A stretch of 6,157 nt of DNA from Flavobacteriales bacterium (lineage in GTDB: Bacteria > Bacteroidota > Bacteroidia > Flavobacteriales > Flavobacteriaceae): assembly GCA_011525065.1 (NCBI GenBank), contig WTIY01000108.1:1-6157 (forward strand). The letters are read 5' to 3'. Positions 1-6,071 of the stretch are shown piece by piece. The position numbers and the translations under genes were made by a program. The notes below the pieces were generated by a model. The model had not been told where the DNA came from and searched no databases. It saw only the letters and a list, made by a program, of their open reading frames with translations. How positions within the stretch are numbered: position 1 is the first letter of the stretch; every line of letters starts with the position of its first letter.

Positions 1-1
1 G

Positions 2-811
2 GTTATGGTCAACCTCAGTGATTTGTTTGCAATGAATGCCGATGCCCGGCAAATCACTGTTTCTCTTGCAGTATCTAACCGATTTCCACTAGAGGCTCTA
101 GAAGAGTTGTACGCCGGCATTTCTGCGGCTTGTAATCGATACAAGGTCGATCTGATCGGAGGAGATACAACCTCCTCGGCCACAGGCTTGATCATCAGCA
201 TTACGGCCATTGGTGTTGCTGCTGATGAAGATGTTGTGAAAAGAAATGGTGCTCAAGACAACGATCTTTTGGTTGTCACTGGAGATTTAGGTGCAGCCTA
301 TTTAGGATTACAAGTATTGGAACGTGAAAAACAAGTGTTTCAAGTCAATCCGAACAATCAGCCTGATCTGAGTTTGTATACCTATTTAGTCGAACGTCAA
401 CTCAAACCGGAAGCCCGACAAGACGTGATTGAGTTGCTTCGTCAGTTGGGGGTAAAGCCCACCTCAATGATCGACATCAGCGATGGGCTCTCATCAGAGG
501 TGTTGCATTTAACCAAGGCCTCAAAACTTGGGGCTGTGGTTTATGAAGAACACCTTCCCCTTGATCCTCAGGTGATCAGCACTTGTGAGGAATTTAACAT
601 GGACAGCACCACAGTAGCGCTCAATGGCGGAGAGGATTACGAGCTCCTATTTACCCTTTCACAAAAAGACTATGACACCATAAAAGGCAATCCAAATTTT
701 ACGGTCATCGGTCACATGACTGCAGAAAAAGAGGGCGTGCATCTTGTGACCCGAGCTCAAACCAAAATTCCGCTTATTGCCCGAGGTTGGGATCCTATCT
801 CGGAACAATAA
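2..811 (+). CDS. thiL: Thiamine-monophosphate kinase, 3' part (5' end cut by window edge)
   Basis: ThiL phosphorylates thiamine monophosphate with ATP to give thiamine diphosphate, the last step of cofactor synthesis, in the cytoplasm. The visible frame is open from base 2. Its first ATG (base 5) is internal, because it sits just before the family motif VNLSD; roughly the first 75-80 residues (the N-terminal GDDAAV metal/ATP segment) lie outside the window. Counting from that Met, I see VNLSD (2-6), AMNA (9-12), the GGDTTSS motif (52-58), TGDLGAAYLGL (92-102), the ISDGLSSEV motif (158-166) and GGEDYELLF (208-216). These are in the order of a PurM/AIRS-fold kinase: ATP-binding half, then C-terminal half. 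The Asp residues in VNLSD, GGDT and SDG match the acidic metal/phosphate-binding positions known in the family. The C-terminus ends normally with TAA, with no frameshift. The next gene is convergent, so no operon partner is visible on this side. Confidence 0.96.
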   Translation, partial: VMVNLSDLFAMNADARQITVSLAVSNRFPLEALEELYAGISAACNRYKVDLIGGDTTSSATGLIISITAIGVAADEDVVKRNGAQDNDLLVVTGDLGAAYLGLQVLEREKQVFQVNPNNQPDLSLYTYLVERQLKPEARQDVIELLRQLGVKPTSMIDISDGLSSEVLHLTKASKLGAVVYEEHLPLDPQVISTCEEFNMDSTTVALNGGEDYELLFTLSQKDYDTIKGNPNFTVIGHMTAEKEGVHLVTRAQTKIPLIARGWDPISEQ

Positions 812-913
812 GACTTAATGGTCAGTTTTGGGTTGCTTGATGAGCCGCATATCCAATAGGGTGGGTTCGATGGCCAGCATGCTTCTAATATCAGTCGCTT
901 TATTTTGACATGC
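812..913. other. Convergent intergenic gap between thiL and the hydrolase gene
   Basis: These 102 bases separate two genes that end facing each other. A bidirectional terminator would be expected here, but I find no GC-rich hairpin followed by a T run on either strand. The only short dyad is the 8-base palindrome AGCATGCT at 876-883, which has no loop. The gap is bracketed by an imperfect 14-base direct repeat, listed separately. On the minus strand the hydrolase frame stays open for 32 codons after its stop, to a TAA at 817-815, but I see no recognisable domain in it. Confidence 0.6.
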
Positions 914-923
914 TCAGTTTTGG
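818..923. repeat. Imperfect 14-base direct repeat flanking the convergent gap
   Basis: ATGGTCAGTTTTGG at 818-831 and ATGCTCAGTTTTGG at 910-923 differ at one base and are 92 bases apart start to start. The right copy contains the last codons and TGA stop of the minus-strand hydrolase; the left copy lies just after the thiL stop. This is read directly from the sequence. It could be a trace of a small duplication or recombination event, or chance. Confidence 0.55.
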
Positions 924-1693
924 TGGTGGGCCAGATTTATAGCCTGGATAATCAGCTTTGGGGCCTCGAGCCAGGCCATATGTCCTCCTGAATAGGTTTT
1001 CAACTCAGCACCACAAAGACGCGATGTCTCGGTGATTTGTTCAAGCGGAATGAGCGGGTCTTGTAGTCCTGCAATCAAATATTTCACTCCTTGAAAGTCC
1101 GCGAATACCTCCCTTTGACTTTTCCGTTGACTCATGGCCCAAACCGAGTTTACAAGATTATGGACCTTACACCCCAAGGCATTTTGGGTAAGCTGTATGA
1201 TATTTGGACCGTATTGTTCATGTTTTTGTGGTGGAAAAAGACCCTTGATGGCCATGGATACATAGGCCTTTTTGTGGCGCTTTAACAGCGATATGCTCCT
1301 GCGTCTTTCTTCAAGACGCTTGGGATGGTCGCTCAGGACATCGCCGTTAACCCAAATGCAGGCTTGCAACTCGGCCTTAGCGATCCTCAGCCATTCCAAA
1401 CCGACATATACCCCCATGGAGTGGCCTACGATCGAAAACGAATCAATGTCCAGCCCTTGGCGAAGGCTGTCCAATTTTTGGGCCAGCTCACTAAGATGTT
1501 CCGGAAAGTCTTGGTCAGTCGCTGTACCATAACCCGGAAAATCGACTTGGACGCAACAAAAACAGTCCTCAAGCTCCTTTATTATGGGCGCCCAGATCAC
1601 TTGACTTTCAAGAAAACCGTGCAAAAAAAATACCACGGGTCCTTGACCTGTTATTCTGTGATCCAACAAAATGTTTTTTTGAGGATTATTCAT
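914..1693 (-). CDS. Alpha/beta-fold hydrolase, probable serine esterase-like enzyme
   Basis: This is a 259-residue cytoplasmic alpha/beta hydrolase with no signal peptide, a normal length for the family. The oxyanion-side motif FLHGF is at 23-27 and DFPGYG at 51-56. The nucleophile elbow GHSMG is at 90-94, giving Ser92. The acid Asp212 is in GLQDPLIP, and the catalytic His238 is in GGHMAWLEAP. The complete triad implies an active enzyme, but the substrate (ester, lactone, amide or C-C bond) cannot be told from sequence. The lid region (about 115-185) is rich in Arg/Lys, with the stretch KRLEERRRSISLLKRHKK at 125-142. The start is fixed: an in-frame TGA lies directly upstream of the ATG, and the next in-frame Met is in the nucleophile elbow. 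The ATG overlaps the end of the upstream aminopeptidase gene by 8 bases (ATGAATGAATAA), so it is probably the second gene of a two-gene operon. An 8-A run at 1623-1630 encodes part of VFFLHG and reads correctly in frame. Confidence 0.92.
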   Translation of the reverse strand: MNNPQKNILLDHRITGQGPVVFFLHGFLESQVIWAPIIKELEDCFCCVQVDFPGYGTATDQDFPEHLSELAQKLDSLRQGLDIDSFSIVGHSMGVYVGLEWLRIAKAELQACIWVNGDVLSDHPKRLEERRRSISLLKRHKKAYVSMAIKGLFPPQKHEQYGPNIIQLTQNALGCKVHNLVNSVWAMSQRKSQREVFADFQGVKYLIAGLQDPLIPLEQITETSRLCGAELKTYSGGHMAWLEAPKLIIQAINLAHHQN

Positions 1694-2978
1694 TCATGAG
1701 CGTCTCGATCTCATCAGCCAAAATGGGAATATCAGCCATTAGATTAATTGGATCCCCCTGTGACTGAACCACCACATCATCTTCTAGGCGCACACCAAAA
1801 CCCTCATCTGGGAGATAAATCCCCGGTTCTACGGTAAAGACCATATTGGCCGTAATGGGTTCGAAAAGCAGACCGTAATCGTGGGTGTCGAGTCCCATGT
1901 GATGACTGGTTCCATGCATGAAATACTTTTTGTAGGCAGGTTTTTCTGGATTTTGATTTTGAACATCTGCCTTGTCCAAAAGCCCTAATCCAAGGAGTTC
2001 ACTGGTCATGATTTTACCCACCTCTTCGTGGTAGGACTTCCAAAAGGCCCCGGGAACCAGCAGTTTAGTGGCTTCTTCTTTGACCCTTAAAACAGCGTTG
2101 TAAATATCCTTTTGTCGTTTGGTGAAGCGCCCACTGACCGGAATGGTCCGGGTCATATCGCTGCTGTAATTGGCGTACTCCGCACCCACATCGAGCAGCA
2201 GTAAATCGCCCTCTTGACATTGTTTGTTGTTCTCGATGTAGTGGAGCACATTATTGTTTTGACCACTTGCGATTATTGGGGTATAGGCAAAACCCTTAGA
2301 TCGATTGCACAGGAATTCATGGATGAATTCGGCTTCAATTTCGTATTCCCATACGCCTGGCTTCACCATCTTTAAAATGCGTCGAAAGCCTTTATTGGTG
2401 ATTGCGCAAGCCTTGCTGATCAAATCAATCTCTATAGGATGTTTAACCCCGCGCAAGGATTGGAGTATCGGATTGCTTTTGGCCCAGCGATGAGCCGGAA
2501 ATTTTTTCTTGGTGGCCTCAATGAAACGGTCTTCACGCGTCTGGGTCTCTACCGCCTGTCGGTAATGCTCATTGGTGTTAAAGTAAATGGTATCGGCCTG
2601 AGTCATAAGTTGAAAAAACACTCGGTCAAACTCGTACAGCCAATAAACGGTTTTAATGCCACTTGTGGCTAAGGCTGCTTCTTTAGTCAGCTTGGCGCCT
2701 TCCCAAACCGCGATGTGCGCGTTGGTCTCTCTCAAAAAAAGTACTTCGCGATGCTCTGGTTCTGCAGCATCTGGAAACATCAGTAGAATGCTCTCCTCTT
2801 GATCGACGCCACTGAGGTAAAAGATGTCTCGGTGTTGTTCAAAAGGCAATAAGGTGTCGGCACTCACAGGGTATTGATCATTGCTGTTAAAAACAGCAAT
2901 GCTTTTGGGCGCCATCTGAGCCATAAAATTCTGTCGATTCGTGGTAAACAGAGTGCTATCAATCCGATTGTATTTCAT
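1686..2978 (-). CDS. pepP: Xaa-Pro aminopeptidase (aminopeptidase P, M24B family)
   Basis: Aminopeptidase P removes an N-terminal residue that precedes proline, helping cytoplasmic peptide turnover, and uses a dinuclear metal centre, usually manganese. The protein has 430 residues, close to E. coli PepP (about 440). Residues 1-165 form the creatinase/AMP_N-like N-terminal domain (FEQHRDIFYLSG at 46-57); residues 175-425 form the pita-bread catalytic domain. All five expected metal ligands are present: Asp263 (LLDVGAEY), Asp274 (SSDMTRT), His359 (HGTSHHMGLDTHD, 355-367), Glu384 (TVEPGIYLP) and Glu399 (VRLEDDV). The accessory catalytic histidines His246 (NNVLHYIEN) and His366 also align. There is no signal peptide, so it should be cytoplasmic. 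The start is well bounded: an in-frame TGA at 3002-3000 is followed by no other start codon before this ATG. The only Shine-Dalgarno-like bases are AGG very near the ATG. It is divergent from the propeller gene and overlaps the hydrolase gene at its 3' end. The family assignment is firm; the choice of pepP over another M24B paralogue is by resemblance. Confidence 0.95.
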   Translation of the reverse strand: MKYNRIDSTLFTTNRQNFMAQMAPKSIAVFNSNDQYPVSADTLLPFEQHRDIFYLSGVDQEESILLMFPDAAEPEHREVLFLRETNAHIAVWEGAKLTKEAALATSGIKTVYWLYEFDRVFFQLMTQADTIYFNTNEHYRQAVETQTREDRFIEATKKKFPAHRWAKSNPILQSLRGVKHPIEIDLISKACAITNKGFRRILKMVKPGVWEYEIEAEFIHEFLCNRSKGFAYTPIIASGQNNNVLHYIENNKQCQEGDLLLLDVGAEYANYSSDMTRTIPVSGRFTKRQKDIYNAVLRVKEEATKLLVPGAFWKSYHEEVGKIMTSELLGLGLLDKADVQNQNPEKPAYKKYFMHGTSHHMGLDTHDYGLLFEPITANMVFTVEPGIYLPDEGFGVRLEDDVVVQSQGDPINLMADIPILADEIETLMNE

Positions 2979-3118
2979 GAGCCTGAAAAATTTGTTTGTT
3001 CAAAAATAGACAAAATACTGGCGCTTTGGTCAGTGCTCGGGCATAAATTCATGAGGCTCATCGATTGGGGATGATCATTTTTAATTAGCTTAGCAAAACC
3101 GATTTAAACGCCATCAAA
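2979..3118. promoter_or_regulatory. Divergent control region between pepP and the propeller gene
   Basis: These 140 AT-rich bases hold the promoters of two diverging genes. I see the perfect palindrome ATGAGGCTCAT (3051-3061, one-base centre), whose right half AGGCTCAT is inversely repeated as ATGAGCCT at 2977-2984 on the pepP start codon. There is also the palindrome ATGATCAT (3071-3078). For the propeller gene, only a weak -7-like TAAATTCA (3044-3051), with a TTG at 3026-3028 and a short 15-base spacer, could be found. Its ATG is preceded by ATCAAA, an A-rich context typical of Bacteroidota starts without Shine-Dalgarno sequence. Whether the dyads are operators is unknown. Confidence 0.5.
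3001..3008 (-). promoter_or_regulatory. Candidate Bacteroidota -7 element for pepP
   Basis: The minus strand reads TATTTTTG, a full match to the Bacteroidota -7 consensus TAnnTTTG. It lies 22 bases before the pepP ATG, which would give a leader of about 15-18 bases. No TTG is seen at the expected -33 distance, so this is a half-supported promoter. Confidence 0.4.
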
Positions 3119-5959
3119 ATGAAACGACCTTATATTTTTCTTCTCGCCTTTTTGATCCTAAATCCCATCACGGCTCAAACCCCTGCATCGACCGCTCAAG
3201 ACATTGCTGATGCCCTTGAGCTTAAACAGCAAATGCATGAAACCTCTGCCGTAAAAAACTTAAAGTGGCGCAGTGTTGGGCCTACAATTATGAGTGGGCG
3301 TGTCGTGGATTTAGCGGTCAATCCTGATGATCCAACGGAATTTTATGTAGCCTACGCCAGTGGTGGCGTTTGGCACACCAAAAATAATGGTACGAGCTTT
3401 GAACCCATATTGGACAATGCCATGACCCAAAATGTAGGTACCCTGGCCGTGGATTGGCAGAATAAAGTCATTTGGGTCGGCACAGGTGAGGTCAATGCTT
3501 CGAGATCATCTTATGCTGGAATTGGCTTACTGAAAACCACCGACGCAGGGGCCAGTTGGACCTCCATGGGGTTGATGGATGGGCACCACATCAGTCGAAT
3601 TTTGCTCGATCCAAACCGTCCCGATCAGATTTTGGTCAGTGTAGTCGGACATCTCTATTCTGAAAATTCCAATCGCGGGGTTTTCAAGTCGACCGATGGC
3701 GGAGTAACCTGGAATAAAACCCTTTATGTCGGACCAGATACTGGAATAATCGAAATGGCGGCCGAACCCGGTAACCCCTCTATTGTCTACGCTGCGGCTT
3801 GGCAAAAAGACCGAAAAGCTTGGAATTTTAAGGGCAGTGGCTCCAAGAGCGGGATATATAAAAGCACAGATGCCGGGGAGACTTGGTCACTGATTACATC
3901 GGCCAATAGCGGATTTCCGACCGGTGCAGGGGTAGGTCGGATTGGTCTTGCAGTGTACGATGATCGAACGGTTTACGCCATATTGGACAATCAAGATCAC
4001 CGTCCGTCGCAGGCTGAAGATGACACGGGTCTCAAGGCTGCAGATTTTGAAAACATGACGGCGACAACTTTTCAGGGCCTTGATGATGAGGATTTAGAGG
4101 CCTTTTTGCGTCGTAATGGTTTCCAGAAAGAGTACACAGCGAGCTCAGTAAAAAATATGGTGGCCAAAAAAGACATCAGTCCTTTAGCCCTGAAGGACTA
4201 CCTGTATGACTCAAATGCACAATTATTCGACACCCCGGTCATTGGTGCTGAGGTTTATCGCAGTGATGATGCCGGAAAGACTTGGGTCAAAACCCATGAG
4301 GGTTTTTTGGACAACCTATACTACTCTTACGGCTATTACTTTGGAAAAATTCACGTAAATCCAAAGGATTCAAACGACATTTATATTTACGGCGTGCCTT
4401 TGTTGCATTCAGATGATGGGGGCCAAAATTTCAAAAGTCTGGACGCTCCGAACATGCATGGTGATCACCATGTCTTATGGATTAATCCAAATCGGCCTGA
4501 CCATTTGATCAACGGCAACGATGGTGGACTTAATATCAGCTACGACAACGGGGCGCATTGGATCAAATGCAACACCCCGGCAGTAGGCCAATTTTATGCT
4601 GTGGCTGCGGATCACCTTGAACCGTATAACGTTTATGGCGGACTTCAAGACAATGGTGTTTGGAAGGGCTCGAGCAAAACCGTTGAAAGTGTGCGTTGGC
4701 ATCAATCGGGCCAGTATCCTTATACCATGATTATGGGTGGCGACGGCATGCAAGTAGCCATCGATGAAAGAGATCATAATGTGGTGTTTACCGGGTATCA
4801 ATTTGGAAATTATTACCGCTTGAATCTGGATACCGACCAGCAGACCTACATTCAGCCTAAGCACAAACTTGGAGAGCGTCCTTATCGCTTTAATTGGCAA
4901 ACACCGATTGCACTTAGCCACCACAATCAAGACATTCTTTATTTGGGCAGTCAAAAATTGCACCGCAGTTTTGATCAAGGCGATCACTGGACTGCCATCT
5001 CTGGAGACTTAACCCACGGGCCAATATCGGGCAATGTGTCTTACGGCACATTGACCACCATGAGCGAATCAATTTTTGACTTCAACACCCTGGTCACTGG
5101 TAGTGATGATGGTGTGGTGAGTTTGACTCGTGATTCAGGAGTTAGCTGGTCGGAAATCAGTGGAAGTTTACCGCAAAACCTCTGGGTTAGCCGAGTCGTG
5201 ACCTCCGCTCATGAACCGTCCAGAATTTACCTCACCCTGAACGGCTATCGATGGGATGATTTCACGCCTTATGTTTACGTGACAGAAGATTTTGGTCAAA
5301 GTTGGCGCTCAATTAGCAGTAATCTACCACTGGGGGCTGTGAATGTGATTCGTGAGGACCCCAGTCATCCGGATTTGCTCTACCTAGGCACGGATGATGG
5401 CATTTATGTGAGTTTTGATCGAGGCGATTCATGGGCCGTTTTTGATGGAGGGTTGCCGAAAGTAGCGTGTCACGATTTAGTGGTTCAAGCCCAAGCAAAA
5501 GAGTTGGTCGCAGGCACTCATGGTCGCTCCATTTACATTACCGACATTTCCGGATTGCAGGCCTATTTGAATCATGGTGCAAGAGGTTTGTTTGCCCTTC
5601 CCGGTAAAGGGGTTAAACACTCGTCCAGATGGGGTCGTGCCTACAGCCAATGGTCAGAAGCGCGAATGCCAGAATTCAAGTTCGAATTTTTCAGCCCTGA
5701 GTCGGGGCAAGCCCATTTAAAACTCATGGGAACCGGCAAGCAGGCCATATGGGAAAAGACATTGTCTACGGATAAGGGATACAATGTTTGGTCTTACGAT
5801 CTCACCCTTGGTGAAAATCAGCTTAAAGCCTTTAAAAAGGCCACTGGACAGGCGCTTACTCCCAGAGAAGACGGTATGATTTTCTTGCCAAAAGGGAGTT
5901 ACTCATTGGTCTTGACCATTGGGGACGCTACGGTCAATTCAACCCTAACAATCGAATAG
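3119..5959 (+). CDS. Secreted sortilin/VPS10-like Asp-box beta-propeller protein (often labelled glycosyl hydrolase)
   Basis: This is a 946-residue exported protein of unknown substrate. Residues 1-19 look like a Sec signal peptide (KR, hydrophobic LLAFLIL, cleavage likely ITA|QT); there is no lipobox Cys. Ten Asp-boxes (S/T-x-D-x-G-x-x-W/F) occur at about 140-147, 191-198, 249-256, 382-389, 431-438, 474-481, 617-624, 670-677, 722-729 and 765-772, with a degenerate one at 87-94, indicating beta-propeller blades like those of sialidases and VPS10/sortilin. Family-conserved loops include VGTGEVN (120-126), GDHH (448-451), NGNDGGL (465-471), GGLQDNG (507-513) and GGDG (540-543). A charged, probably helical insert (about 292-370) separates blades three and four. 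Residues about 830-946 resemble a C-terminal beta-sandwich ending GSYSLVLTIGD...TLTIE; no typical type IX secretion sorting domain is obvious. Databases often name such proteins glycosyl hydrolase, but Asp-boxes are structural and prove no catalysis. The start is bounded by an in-frame TAG at 3086-3088. It is monocistronic as far as visible, divergent from pepP and 108 bases before sdhC. Confidence 0.92.
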   Translation: MKRPYIFLLAFLILNPITAQTPASTAQDIADALELKQQMHETSAVKNLKWRSVGPTIMSGRVVDLAVNPDDPTEFYVAYASGGVWHTKNNGTSFEPILDNAMTQNVGTLAVDWQNKVIWVGTGEVNASRSSYAGIGLLKTTDAGASWTSMGLMDGHHISRILLDPNRPDQILVSVVGHLYSENSNRGVFKSTDGGVTWNKTLYVGPDTGIIEMAAEPGNPSIVYAAAWQKDRKAWNFKGSGSKSGIYKSTDAGETWSLITSANSGFPTGAGVGRIGLAVYDDRTVYAILDNQDHRPSQAEDDTGLKAADFENMTATTFQGLDDEDLEAFLRRNGFQKEYTASSVKNMVAKKDISPLALKDYLYDSNAQLFDTPVIGAEVYRSDDAGKTWVKTHEGFLDNLYYSYGYYFGKIHVNPKDSNDIYIYGVPLLHSDDGGQNFKSLDAPNMHGDHHVLWINPNRPDHLINGNDGGLNISYDNGAHWIKCNTPAVGQFYAVAADHLEPYNVYGGLQDNGVWKGSSKTVESVRWHQSGQYPYTMIMGGDGMQVAIDERDHNVVFTGYQFGNYYRLNLDTDQQTYIQPKHKLGERPYRFNWQTPIALSHHNQDILYLGSQKLHRSFDQGDHWTAISGDLTHGPISGNVSYGTLTTMSESIFDFNTLVTGSDDGVVSLTRDSGVSWSEISGSLPQNLWVSRVVTSAHEPSRIYLTLNGYRWDDFTPYVYVTEDFGQSWRSISSNLPLGAVNVIREDPSHPDLLYLGTDDGIYVSFDRGDSWAVFDGGLPKVACHDLVVQAQAKELVAGTHGRSIYITDISGLQAYLNHGARGLFALPGKGVKHSSRWGRAYSQWSEARMPEFKFEFFSPESGQAHLKLMGTGKQAIWEKTLSTDKGYNVWSYDLTLGENQLKAFKKATGQALTPREDGMIFLPKGSYSLVLTIGDATVNSTLTIE

Positions 5960-6067
5960 TTCTGCTCGGGCCGATTTTTGTGGTTTGATTTTGCCGAAAA
6001 CAAGGCTCAAAGTTTGTGATTCATGACGCGAGGTATTACTTTTGTCTACCTAAATGGAAAAGAACAA
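5960..6067. promoter_or_regulatory. Gap between the propeller gene and sdhC, holding the sdhC leader
   Basis: These 108 bases follow the TAG stop of the propeller gene. I find no strong hairpin plus T run that would serve as an intrinsic terminator; the only dyads (TCGG-G-CCGA at 5967-5975, TTTT-GCCG-AAAA at 5989-6000) are too tight or too weak. The right half holds the sdhC promoter and leader, described separately. Confidence 0.5.
6013..6044 (+). promoter_or_regulatory. Flavobacterial-type sdhC promoter (TTTG -33, TAnnTTTG -7)
   Basis: TTTG at 6013-6016 and TACTTTTG at 6037-6044 match the Bacteroidota -33 and -7 elements, with 20 bases between them, in the accepted spacing. Transcription would start near 6050, giving sdhC a leader of about 18 bases. 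The element overlaps no gene and points toward sdhC, implying that the succinate dehydrogenase operon has its own promoter. Confidence 0.65.
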
Positions 6068-6071
6068 ATGA
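6054..6071 (+). other. Five-residue mini-ORF overlapping the sdhC start (ATGA)
   Basis: ATG at 6054 opens the frame MEKNK and stops at TGA 6069-6071, which overlaps the sdhC ATG as ATGA. It would lie about four bases after the predicted transcription start. It could be a leader that couples translation into sdhC, or simply chance; its bases also form the purine-rich stretch before sdhC. Translation is not demonstrated by the sequence. Confidence 0.25.

Noticed and set aside
839..907. 22-codon hydrophobic plus-strand frame in the convergent gap (MSRISNRVGSMASMLLISVALF)
   Set aside because: It could pass for a small membrane peptide, but it has no start signal or promoter, and it is short enough to be chance.
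1623..1630. 8-A homopolymer inside the hydrolase gene as a possible phase-variation or frameshift site
   Set aside because: The frame reads the expected VFFLHGF motif through it, and the tract is too short to suggest a switch by itself.
1325..1699. 124-codon plus-strand open frame opposite the hydrolase gene
   Set aside because: It lies wholly antisense to a well-supported alpha/beta hydrolase with complete triad and has no recognisable motif; it is a shadow of that gene.
2874..3074. 66-codon plus-strand open frame spanning the pepP 5' end and the divergent region
   Set aside because: Half of it is antisense to the pepP N-terminus, and the rest covers the promoter region; no motif or start signal supports it.
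3527..3805. 92-codon minus-strand open frame inside the propeller gene
   Set aside because: Antisense shadow of Asp-box blades, with no plausible start context or motif.
4475..4987. 170-codon minus-strand open frame inside the propeller gene
   Set aside because: The opposite strand carries conserved Asp-box and GGLQDNG motifs throughout; the minus frame has no family features.
5960..6012. Intrinsic terminator after the propeller gene
   Set aside because: The only dyads have a one-base loop or a four-pair AT stem, with no hairpin directly followed by a T run.
6023..6067. Upstream in-frame ATG as an alternative sdhC start
   Set aside because: It adds 15 residues not seen in the family and lies upstream of the predicted -7 element and transcription start.
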